Assembly (NCBI GenBank): GCA_047639615.1
Contig: JBLIOL010000063.1
Location: 1 to 20,453 of the forward strand
Source of the DNA: CAYWNK01 sp047639615
Lineage (GTDB): Bacteria; Planctomycetota; UBA1135; GCA-002686595
Direction: 5' to 3'
DNA length: 20,453 nt
A model generated the notes under the pieces. That model worked only from the letters and a program-made list of their open reading frames with translations, was not told where the DNA came from and searched no databases. Positions 1 through 6,693 of the stretch are shown here, piece after piece. The stretch's first letter is position 1; the number at the start of each line of letters is the position of its first letter. The position numbers were made by a program, and so were the translations under genes.

Positions 1-2
1 GC

Positions 3-1133
3 GAGATCGGCTACCCCGTGCTCGTGCGCCCGAGCTACGTGCTCGGCGGCCGCGGCATGGAGATCGTCTACGACGACGAGACCCTCGACCGTTACATGCA
101 AGGCGCCGTGGAGGCTTCCCCGGACAAGCCCATCCTGGTGGACAAGTTCCTCGAAGATGCTATCGAGGTTGACGTGGACGCCATCTGCGACGGCAAGATC
201 GTGGTTGTCGGCGCAATCATGGAGCACATCGAGGAAGCGGGTATCCACTCCGGCGACTCCACCTGCATTTTGCCCGCGCCGACCCTGCCGCCGGAGATCC
301 TCAAAGAGATCACCAAGGCCACCAAGGACATGGCCATGGAGCTGGGCGTGATCGGCCTGATGAACGTGCAGTTCGCGGTCAAAGGCACCAAGGTCTACGT
401 CATCGAAGTCAACCCGCGCGCCTCGCGCACGGTGCCATTCGTCTCGAAGGCCATCGGCGTGCCCCTGGCCAAGCTGGCGGCCAAGGTCATGGCCGGCATG
501 ACCCTCGAGGAGCTCGGCTTCACCAAGGAGATCGTGCCAAGCTACTGGTCGGTCAAGGTGCCGGTCTTCCCTTTCAACAAGTTCCCCGGCACGGACATGC
601 TGCTCAGCCCGGAGATGCGTTCCACCGGCGAGGTCATGGGCATCGACCCGGACCTAGGCATGGCCCTGGTGAAGGCCTACCTGGCCGCCGGTATGAAGCT
701 GCCGCGCAAGGGTCGTGTGCTGATCACCGTGCGCCACTCGGACAAACGCGCGATCATCGCCGAAGCGCGCGCCATGGTCTCCCTGGGCTACGAACTCGTG
801 GCCACCGAAGGTACCTGGAAGGCTCTGCACTCCAACGGCATCCCTGTCGAGCGCATCAACAAGATCCAAGAGGGCCGCCCGCACATTGTGGACGCTATCA
901 AGAACCGCGATATCGACCTGATCTTCAACACGCCCTACGGCAAGCAGCAGCGCGTGGACGATTCCCACATCCGTTCCACCGCCGTGAACTCCGGCATCCC
1001 TTGTGTCACGACCCTGGCCGGCATCCGCGCCGTGGTCAGCGCTCTGACCGCAATGCATCGCGGCGACTTCCAAGTGCGCTCAATCCAAGAGATCCACGGA
1101 CGGCCCGAGCCGGCGCCCGCTCCAATCGCCTAG
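3..1133 (+). CDS. carB: Carbamoyl-phosphate synthase large subunit, C-terminal part (5' truncated by window)
   Basis: This is the large subunit of carbamoyl-phosphate synthase, which makes carbamoyl phosphate from bicarbonate, ATP and glutamine-derived ammonia for pyrimidine and arginine synthesis in the cytoplasm. The frame is open to the window's left edge, so the start lies outside; 376 residues of about 1,070 are present. Visible parts are the end of the second ATP-grasp unit (PSYVLGGRGMEIVYD near the start, then the metal/ATP-binding EVNPRASRTVPFVSKA) and, from about residue 237, the MGS-like allosteric domain (GRVLITVRHSDKR, with NTPYGK further on). The family match is unambiguous and no key segment is missing from this part. 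The TAG stop overlaps the stop codon of the convergent fragment on the other strand by two bases. Confidence 0.98.
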   Translation, partial: EIGYPVLVRPSYVLGGRGMEIVYDDETLDRYMQGAVEASPDKPILVDKFLEDAIEVDVDAICDGKIVVVGAIMEHIEEAGIHSGDSTCILPAPTLPPEILKEITKATKDMAMELGVIGLMNVQFAVKGTKVYVIEVNPRASRTVPFVSKAIGVPLAKLAAKVMAGMTLEELGFTKEIVPSYWSVKVPVFPFNKFPGTDMLLSPEMRSTGEVMGIDPDLGMALVKAYLAAGMKLPRKGRVLITVRHSDKRAIIAEARAMVSLGYELVATEGTWKALHSNGIPVERINKIQEGRPHIVDAIKNRDIDLIFNTPYGKQQRVDDSHIRSTAVNSGIPCVTTLAGIRAVVSALTAMHRGDFQVRSIQEIHGRPEPAPAPIA

Positions 1134-1507
1134 GTCTCGCGCACCATCTGGACCAGCACGCCCGACACCGGTCCGGCCACGTTGACCGGAACCGCTTGCG
1201 CGTTGCAGCCCATGGCGTTCACGTCGACCACGTAGGAGTCCTGCCGCAAACCGCCGATGTCGAAGGGTCCCACGTAGCCCCAGTCCATGCTGGAGAAGTA
1301 GTTGCCGTTCTGATGGCCGGCGCTGTCCGTAGCGAACACAAAGGTGCCGCCCAGGGGGCCGCCATCGCTGGCGATCAGGTTGCCAGACACGTTGCGCCCT
1401 GCCAGGTTGGGCGCCACTAGATCGAGGCTCAACTGCTGGCCCGCGGTGAGTACAAAGGGGTCCGAGAACGCTGTCTCGTGGGCGGTCCATTCCTCATCGT
1501 CATCCAT
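1130..1507 (-). CDS. Orphan carboxypeptidase-regulatory-like fragment, in frame with the chemoreceptor upstream
   Basis: This 125-residue open frame starts at an ATG without a clear ribosome-binding site. Residues 1-7 (MDDDEEW, preceded in frame by PEI-P) resemble the acidic/aromatic C-terminal tail of chemoreceptors. From about residue 16 the pattern changes to that of a carboxypeptidase-regulatory-like beta-sandwich: a hydrophobic strand (LSLDLVAP), NVSGNLIASDGGPLGGTFVFA, then GPFDIGGLRQDSYVVDVNA and the end strand SGVLVQMVRET. That domain normally sits within large extracytoplasmic proteins. Here it has no signal peptide and no larger partner. The frame continues upstream without a stop for 14 codons to the TAA that ends the chemoreceptor. 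It is probably a C-terminal remnant joined to the receptor tail by rearrangement; independent expression is doubtful. The domain assignment rests on sequence pattern only. Confidence 0.5.
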   Translation of the reverse strand: MDDDEEWTAHETAFSDPFVLTAGQQLSLDLVAPNLAGRNVSGNLIASDGGPLGGTFVFATDSAGHQNGNYFSSMDWGYVGPFDIGGLRQDSYVVDVNAMGCNAQAVPVNVAGPVSGVLVQMVRET

Positions 1508-1552
1508 GGGGATCTCGGGCGCAGCGGCAGCGGGGCGGTGGTAGGCCGGTTA
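1508..1552 (-). other. In-frame TAA and 14-codon open linker joining the chemoreceptor frame to the downstream fragment
   Basis: The TAA at 1552-1550 ends the chemoreceptor frame inside a Pro/Ala-rich stretch (before it: APRAATPWAAAP). The next 14 codons, in the same frame, read PAYHRPAAAAPEIP, so the same compositional linker continues across the stop and runs into MDDDEEW. One base change (for example TAA from CAA, Gln) would account for the interruption. The base after the stop is C, the context generally regarded as leakiest. Whether the stop is a mutation, a readthrough site or an error cannot be decided from the sequence. Confidence 0.75.
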
Positions 1553-3184
1553 AGGGGCAGCGGCCCAGGGCGTTGCTGCGCGAGGCGCGGGAGCCTGCGG
1601 AAGCGGCGCGCGAGTAGCTGCCGGCGCCTGACGCTTGGGACCCTTCGAGACCGCACCACTCAGTTCGTAGTGTGAGATGGCGCGACGCAGGGTCTCTACC
1701 TGAGCAGCGGTCTGGCGGGCACCACAGGAGAGTTCCTCAGCGGATCCGGCGTTCTGCTGAGTGGATTGATCCAAGCTAGCCACGCTGCGCGAGATCTGAT
1801 CCAGACCTTGGTCCTGCTCAGCCGAAGCCGAGGCAATCTCGCTCAGCAGTGCGCCGACCTTCTTGGTGCTGCCAACTATCTCATCCAGTGACTTCGCCAC
1901 CGCGAGCGCGATCACACCGCCACGGTCAGCCCGGGTGTTGGACTCGGCGATCTTCTCCGACGTGCTCTTAGCTGCGTCGGCGCTGCGCTTGGCCAGGCTA
2001 CGGACCTCTTCAGCCACGACAGCGAAGCCCTTGCCAGCTTCACCTGCACGGGCGGCTTCCACCGCCGCGTTCAGGGCCAGCAAGTTGGTCTGGAAAGCGA
2101 TGTCGTCGATCACCTTGATGATCTGGGACACCTCCTGGCTTGACTCCTTGATGTGGCCCATTGCCTCGGAGAGACAATCCATCTCCGCGGAGCCCTTAGT
2201 CGCTGCTTGTTGAGCCTCATTGGAGAGCCCATCGGCTTGACGCGCGTTCCCTGAAGACTGCTGTGCCATACCAGCGATCTCTTCGATAGCGGCGGAGACT
2301 TCTTCGAGGGAAGCAGCCTGCTGCGAGGACGATTGCGCCAACCGCTGTGCAGAATCCTGAAGCTGCTCGGACCCCTGGCTGATCTCCTCCGTCTCGCCAT
2401 GGATGCTGCCTAGGCCGCCATCCAAGCCCTCGAGGAATTGGTTCACACTGGAGGCCAGTTGCCCCATGGTGCCACCTGCCGTGACTTCCATGCGAGTGGT
2501 CAATTTGCCCGCGCACATGTCGCGCAGGGTGGAGACCGTCTTCTCGATAGGTCCGATGACGCCTCGGGATACGCGCCAACTGATCAAGACCCCGAGTGCA
2601 GCTACCGCCAGTGCGATAAGCTCCATCATGCGGATGCGCGCTGCACCTGCGGCTTCGAAGCCAGCCGAGAGGCTGACCACTGAATTTTTGGCGTGCCCCT
2701 GGGCCCTCTTAGTGAGCTGACGAATCTGAGCAGCGCCGTGCTCGAATTCATCGGAGGCGGGGTCGGTTCCGCGCTGGTCGGCCACCGTAGCGACGAGGTC
2801 TTCCCAGACATCCTGCATGGAGCTGAGATGCCCGCGAGTATCAGAGTCTTCCTCAGCGGAGAGCGCAAAGGTCGCGGTCGTGTCCGCGTCCTCGGAGGCT
2901 TTCCCACCTTGGAGGAAGCCGCTCAGGGTTGTTTCGATCAGAGCGGCAGTGGCGTCTGAGGACTCGGTGCCCCCTTGGCCCTTCGCGGAGAGCTCGTACG
3001 TGACCTCGCGCTCATATTGCAGGAGCAAGGTGCTCTGCCGACCCGCGATGTCCACGGCACCTCTACCGCTATCATCCAATGCGCTGCTCGCGAAATGAAC
3101 GATCGATCCAATGGCGATGATGAACATCGCCGGGACGAAGCCGAATTGAAGAGGCAGGGGCAGGGACTGAATACGCCTGAACAT
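1550..3184 (-). CDS. Methyl-accepting chemotaxis protein with PilJ/NarX-like sensor domain
   Basis: This is an inner-membrane chemoreceptor that would signal through CheW/CheA, 544 residues to the stop. Order of parts: first membrane segment about 14-33; extracytoplasmic helical domain about 35-180, opening with AGRQSTLLLQYEREV, which resembles the PilJ/NarX type; second membrane segment about 186-203; HAMP about 204-256; signalling domain about 270-510 with the conserved hairpin tip at 358-400 (AFQTNLLALNAAVEAARAGE, then GKGFAVVAEEVRSLAKRSA). It ends in a Pro/Ala-rich linker (513-544) without the usual terminal tail, which is instead found in frame beyond the stop. The start is the only ATG with membrane segment 1 intact; no good ribosome-binding site precedes it. 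The receptor lies downstream of, and co-directional with, pilus-like assembly genes. The signalling part looks functional; the ligand is unknown. Confidence 0.93.
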   Translation of the reverse strand: MFRRIQSLPLPLQFGFVPAMFIIAIGSIVHFASSALDDSGRGAVDIAGRQSTLLLQYEREVTYELSAKGQGGTESSDATAALIETTLSGFLQGGKASEDADTTATFALSAEEDSDTRGHLSSMQDVWEDLVATVADQRGTDPASDEFEHGAAQIRQLTKRAQGHAKNSVVSLSAGFEAAGAARIRMMELIALAVAALGVLISWRVSRGVIGPIEKTVSTLRDMCAGKLTTRMEVTAGGTMGQLASSVNQFLEGLDGGLGSIHGETEEISQGSEQLQDSAQRLAQSSSQQAASLEEVSAAIEEIAGMAQQSSGNARQADGLSNEAQQAATKGSAEMDCLSEAMGHIKESSQEVSQIIKVIDDIAFQTNLLALNAAVEAARAGEAGKGFAVVAEEVRSLAKRSADAAKSTSEKIAESNTRADRGGVIALAVAKSLDEIVGSTKKVGALLSEIASASAEQDQGLDQISRSVASLDQSTQQNAGSAEELSCGARQTAAQVETLRRAISHYELSGAVSKGPKRQAPAATRAPLPQAPAPRAATPWAAAP

Positions 3185-3246
3185 GTATTTGGGGGAGGGC
3201 AGGGCTGCTGTTCTTGAGGGGGGGCGAGCTGCTCCGCATGGGCCCC

Positions 3247-3265
3247 GCGGGCCATGCTGGCCCGC
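3247..3265. terminator. Hairpin GCGGGCCA-TGC-TGGCCCGC in the spacer before the chemoreceptor gene
   Basis: An 8-bp perfect stem with a 3-nt loop lies in the 197-nt spacer between the sensor remnant and the chemoreceptor. On the plus strand it is followed by TTTGT, like a weak intrinsic terminator. On the minus strand, the direction of both neighbouring genes, it lies about 60 nt upstream of the receptor ATG and has no U-tract. It could end transcription of the remnant gene or act in the receptor leader. The rest of the spacer shows nothing I can support. Confidence 0.4.
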
Positions 3266-3381
3266 TTTGTCCCATTTCGAGGCATCTCTCTACGCTCCAA
3301 CGGCTGCTGTCGCAGGAGTACTTCCGTCCTATCGGCCCCGCAGAAAGGCGAACTTAAGTCAGGCCGCCCTGCCCGCGAGGA

Positions 3382-3756
3382 TCAGACGATGGTCCAAGTG
3401 TCGTCGACCAGTGTTTCCAGGTCGCCGACCAGCTTGTCTAGGAGCGTGTCGCACATGGCCTGTTGGAAGCCGCGCACCACATGGTTGGCGCGCTCGAATG
3501 CACTTTCGTCCTCCCCGTCAGCGTAGAAGGCCTGAACGTCGTTGTTCGACGTGACGATCTGCGCTCCGCGGGCGATCTCGAGCAGCATACCGTCGAGCGA
3601 CTCCTGCTTGATTCGCAGGGTCTGGCCGAGGTCCTGCAGGATCTTGGCTTCCGTACGATCCTGAATCGCACCGCGTAGCAAGAAACCGGTCCCTACCAGC
3701 GGGCCCAGTGAACAAACGAGGAACGCAGGAAGGAGTTAGGCGCGGATGGTCTTCAT
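3382..3756 (-). pseudogene. N-terminal fragment of a membrane sensor/chemoreceptor, interrupted by TAA at codon 7
   Basis: Reading from ATG at 3756 gives MKTIRA, then TAA (3738-3736), then an uninterrupted LLPAFLVCSLGPLVGTGF membrane segment and a helical extracytoplasmic region (LGQTLRIKQESLDGMLLEIA, then SNNDVQAFY) to TGA at 3384-3382. This resembles the first membrane helix and start of the sensor domain of chemoreceptors and sensor kinases, where an amphipathic helix with a K-Q/E-S motif follows the membrane segment. No second membrane segment, HAMP or signalling domain follows, so it is both interrupted and cut short. The only start after the stop is a TTG at 3681, which would give 99 residues and lose the membrane anchor. 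A remnant of a second receptor gene is the best reading. Confidence 0.55.
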
Positions 3757-3766
3757 CGTGACTAAT

Positions 3767-3781
3767 GGATCGTTCCGATCC
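3767..3781. promoter_or_regulatory. Small perfect inverted repeat (GGATCG-TTC-CGATCC) just upstream of the sensor remnant
   Basis: Two 6-nt arms separated by TTC lie 10 nt upstream of the ATG at 3756, in the 155-nt spacer after the PilO-like gene. The position fits an operator or a short leader hairpin, but no binding protein can be named. The rest of this spacer holds a 7-bp inverted repeat (TCGGCCC 3843-3849, GGGCCGA 3881-3887) with a 31-nt loop, too loose to call. Confidence 0.25.
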
Positions 3782-3911
3782 GGCACCCACGCGAGCACAT
3801 TCCATGCAGCCCTCGGCGTATCCCGCTAGCGTGATGCGAGCATCGGCCCAGCGGTAGTTCCTAAATAAGACCAGCGCCTCGGGCCGACCTATTGCGCGCT
3901 CAACCGCCGCC

Positions 3912-4523
3912 CTATTTCGTCTCGACGCGCTCGGTCACCTCGCAGGTGAACTCCCAACGATCGGAGGGAAAGGTCTCGAAGTCCCGGCTGCCCGGCGGAT
4001 GAATGTCCAAAGCCGTGACCTTGATCTTCCGCGAGCCCTGCTCCAGGGAATAGAGGAAGTTCGCGATCTGCGTGCGTTGGAAGGTCGGCTTGTCGCGCGA
4101 CTGGTCGTCGCTGGTGGGCACGATGGTGTACTTGTTGTCGTCGTACCCGCGCTGCTTCTGAGTTCGGGGCTGAATCGACAATCCGCCCAGGGCCACACGT
4201 GGCTTGTTGGCGATGGAACGAATGTAGGTCTGAGGCGAACCTTGCCCCTTCAGGCCTTCACCCTCCAGTTCCTCCATGCGGCTGGTGAAGTCCTGGCCGA
4301 GCTGCTGAATGCTACGCACCTTCTTGGCCACCCAGGAGTCCCCGGAGATGACACCTGCGGTGGGCGGAACAAACTGGCCCGTGTCGTCGAGGCCGAGTTT
4401 CTCGCGGTAGTCGCTGATCATCTGCTGACGTTCGAAGACCTGCATGCCGAGCACGCCCGATCCAATCAGGCAAACAACGATGATCAGACGCGCGAGGTTG
4501 AATCCTTTGAGGAAGTCCATCAT
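3912..4523 (-). CDS. PilO/GspM-like inner-membrane assembly protein
   Basis: A 203-residue bitopic membrane protein: short cytoplasmic N-terminus, membrane helix about 12-29 (IIVVCLIGSGVLGMQVF), a helical segment with coiled-coil character about 64-95, then a C-terminal alpha/beta domain about 105-200. Size, topology and position directly after a PilM/GspL-like gene match PilO (type IV pili) or GspM (type II secretion), which pair with PilN or GspL in the periplasm. Sequence similarity is weak, as is normal for these families, so the call leans on architecture and context. The start has a strong Shine-Dalgarno (GGGAGG) that overlaps the end of the upstream gene, whose stop is 3 nt away; the two are surely co-translated. 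A second ATG follows immediately. Confidence 0.7.
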   Translation of the reverse strand: MMDFLKGFNLARLIIVVCLIGSGVLGMQVFERQQMISDYREKLGLDDTGQFVPPTAGVISGDSWVAKKVRSIQQLGQDFTSRMEELEGEGLKGQGSPQTYIRSIANKPRVALGGLSIQPRTQKQRGYDDNKYTIVPTSDDQSRDKPTFQRTQIANFLYSLEQGSRKIKVTALDIHPPGSRDFETFPSDRWEFTCEVTERVETK

Positions 4524-4526
4524 GGC

Positions 4527-6290
4527 TCAGCCTCCCTTGTTTTTGTTGGAGGTTGCAGGTGAGTCCATCACTGCCTCTTCGAAAGCGCTCACGTCCACAA
4601 CCACGGGTAGTTTCTGAACCTTGATCCCGAGGCCATTCGAGAGCGGGTCCGATCGTTTCTGATCCACTGAGTGGAGCCAGACTTGGTCCTTGAGTGCCAA
4701 TAGGAAAGCCTCGTAGTCGGCCGTTGCCGCGATGTCGGAACCTAGGTCACTGTCCGGGTTCGTATAGAACACCAGGTCCAGCTCGACCTTGACCGTATCC
4801 GGATTGTCATTGGATCGCGCCGGCATGAAGGTCGCCTTGATCCCGTGGAAGCCCATGCGCCAATTGTCTTGGTTCGACTCGATGACATCGAGCACCAGGT
4901 TGGTGGCCATGAGTGCGGAGGAGGGCTGCTTGACCGTGCCACCACCGAGCTCTGCGGAGAGCGTTAGCACGCGGTCCTGCAGATCACGCTCGATGTCGTT
5001 GAATGCTTCGAAGAGCGGCTTGTTGTAGTCGAGCTGCTCGCCATCGGCCGGCGTAAAGCGCTTGAGACTCGTGCGGAAGTCCGGCGGCACCGGGCGCATG
5101 GCGCCACGCGTACCAGCGACGTTGTCGCCGATCAAGAAGCTGTTGCTACTGTGCAGCCAGGTCATGAAGCCCCGGTTGCGCATGAGCTGCAACTGTTGGT
5201 TTTGGAAGATCCAGCCAACCCCCACAAGGGTCACCAGAAGCATGGCCAGGACGGCGATGGGGAATTCAATGCGCTCCCAGGTACCGGTGAAAGCCAGCTC
5301 CTCACGGCGCAGGGAGGGCTTCATCGTGCCGCCTCCCAACTGCGTGATAGCGGCGCCATAGGCCACCACAAGCTGACCGAAATCTTCGGCCGGTGCGTCC
5401 GCCTCCGCTTCGTCGAAGCAGTCGAGCAGGTATACGGGCACGTCCAAGATCGGCTCGCCGATCAGGCCGGGCAACTCGATCCCGCAGACGTACACCGCGT
5501 CGATCTTGTTGATGGTATGAGCAGCAGAGATCGTGCGGCCCAGCTCGCGACGAATGCGGCGCAAACCAGCCTCCGTACGACGCTTTAGGTCCAGATCATC
5601 CTCGGGTGTAGGCTCAGCCTTCGCTTCGGCTTGCTCGCCCTCCTCGGAGAGCTCGCCGGCCAAATCGGGCGTCAAGGCACCGATGTGAATAACCCGCATC
5701 TCGCGCACTTCGCCGGAGTCCATCACCACCACGGAGGTGGAGTGATCGCCGACGTGCACCAGGACCTGAGCATCGTCGATATTGCAGATGCTCGTGGAGG
5801 AAGCCGCGTTGACCAACGCAGATGTTTCCAACTGCGCCTCCAGAGGCTCGATACCTGCGCGCTCGCACAGTTCGAGGGCCGCGGCCAACTCATCCTTAGG
5901 CACGGCCGTTGCCAACACCATGGTGTTCTTGTCGCGCTGCTCGAGCACGTGAAAGTCCACCACCACATCTTCGGCGCTGAACTGGGGCAACTGCCCCTCT
6001 ACCTCGTACTTGAGCACCTGGTCGATCTTGCTCACCTCCTCGAAGGGCAGCTTCACGTGCCGGAAGGCCGCCGATCCACTGTCGATCACGAGGTTGATAT
6101 TGTCGAAGGGGACTTTGCAACGCTTGGCGGCGCTGCGAAGAATCTCCGAAGGTGACGCGGCACCCTTCTCGCCTAAGGCGTCAAAGGATCCGGACGTGTA
6201 TGCAGCGATGCTGTGCTTGCGCGCACTACCTTCGAGAACAACGATCTCGTAGTAGCGCGGGCCGAGGCGAATTCCGCAGGAGCGTGCCAT
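4527..6290 (-). CDS. PilM-PilN fusion / GspL-like actin-fold membrane protein
   Basis: A 587-residue protein combining a cytoplasmic actin-like domain (about 1-318), one membrane helix (about 343-361, PIAVLAMLLVTLVGVGWIF) and a periplasmic part of about 220 residues. The actin-like half has the PilM pattern: N-terminal GIRLG strand, VKLPFEEVSKIDQVLKYEVE at about 79-98 (the PilM-type region preceding a quasi-helical E-x-x-Q segment), HVGDHSTSVVVMDSG at 179-193, and AYGAAI near 310. The acidic phosphate-binding positions are altered (Arg8 in GIRLG and His179, where PilM has Asp), as in GspL, which does not need ATPase activity. The layout equals GspL, or PilM fused to PilN. It would scaffold a pilus or type II secretion machine. 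A 16-nt gap separates it from the gene before; no clear ribosome-binding site is visible. Confidence 0.75.
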   Translation of the reverse strand: MARSCGIRLGPRYYEIVVLEGSARKHSIAAYTSGSFDALGEKGAASPSEILRSAAKRCKVPFDNINLVIDSGSAAFRHVKLPFEEVSKIDQVLKYEVEGQLPQFSAEDVVVDFHVLEQRDKNTMVLATAVPKDELAAALELCERAGIEPLEAQLETSALVNAASSTSICNIDDAQVLVHVGDHSTSVVVMDSGEVREMRVIHIGALTPDLAGELSEEGEQAEAKAEPTPEDDLDLKRRTEAGLRRIRRELGRTISAAHTINKIDAVYVCGIELPGLIGEPILDVPVYLLDCFDEAEADAPAEDFGQLVVAYGAAITQLGGGTMKPSLRREELAFTGTWERIEFPIAVLAMLLVTLVGVGWIFQNQQLQLMRNRGFMTWLHSSNSFLIGDNVAGTRGAMRPVPPDFRTSLKRFTPADGEQLDYNKPLFEAFNDIERDLQDRVLTLSAELGGGTVKQPSSALMATNLVLDVIESNQDNWRMGFHGIKATFMPARSNDNPDTVKVELDLVFYTNPDSDLGSDIAATADYEAFLLALKDQVWLHSVDQKRSDPLSNGLGIKVQKLPVVVDVSAFEEAVMDSPATSNKNKGG

Positions 6291-6306
6291 CTAGTAAAGC
6301 TGAGGA

Positions 6307-6693
6307 TCAGCGCGGGGCTAGGGTCATGGAAAAATCACCGGCCAAGAGGTCGTACTGCGCGCGCTTTGCGGGCGGCAGGACTCGGTCTCGGACCCATGCT
6401 TCGTACTTGGTGCCCAAGGCGATCAACTCGTCTTCCATGGCTGTGCGATACACAGCCTGATGACGACGCTCGATGCCGAGCTTCTCTTCTTCGTAGTGAC
6501 GGGCGATCACTTGAAGGGCTTCCACTCGACGAGGCTCGCTTTCGAGGTCGAAGGTCTCGGAGAATCGCGCCACAAATGCAGCGGAGAGAGCAGGTTCAGC
6601 GGGCGGGGGCGTGTCCAAGAGGCGTGCGACGGTAACGCCTCCTAAGAAGGAAGTTCCAGCCAACAGAAAGATCCAGAAGCGCAGGGCTGTCAT
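6307..6693 (-). CDS. Small membrane-anchored helical periplasmic protein (possibly Spy/CpxP-like)
   Basis: A 128-residue protein with an N-terminal membrane or signal-anchor helix (about 5-24) and an almost wholly helical, charged remainder (about 40-120: VEALQVIARHYEEEKLGIE, then ALGTKYEAWVRDRVLPPAKR). Periplasmic Spy/CpxP/heavy-metal-sensor-like proteins have this size, fold pattern and a terminal L-P-x-x-R/Q-like segment, and such genes often sit with ECF sigma operons. The match is by pattern only, so it could be an unrelated helical protein. Its ATG overlaps the anti-sigma stop codon (ATGA), so it is translationally coupled to that gene. It may sense or buffer envelope stress for the sigma/anti-sigma pair. 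Confidence 0.6.
   Translation of the reverse strand: MTALRFWIFLLAGTSFLGGVTVARLLDTPPPAEPALSAAFVARFSETFDLESEPRRVEALQVIARHYEEEKLGIERRHQAVYRTAMEDELIALGTKYEAWVRDRVLPPAKRAQYDLLAGDFSMTLAPR

Noticed and set aside
1550..3738. Genome-wide reassignment of TAA to glutamine
   Set aside because: The YyaL-like gene ends normally at a TAA (18978-18976) and reading on would run into the convergent DUF1294 gene. The HEAT/cyclophilin gene also ends at a TAA at the expected domain end. TAA is therefore a working stop here.
3999..4562. Antisense open frame of 187 codons over the PilO-like gene
   Set aside because: The minus-strand gene has a strong ribosome-binding site, coupled translation and a membrane helix; the plus frame has none of these.
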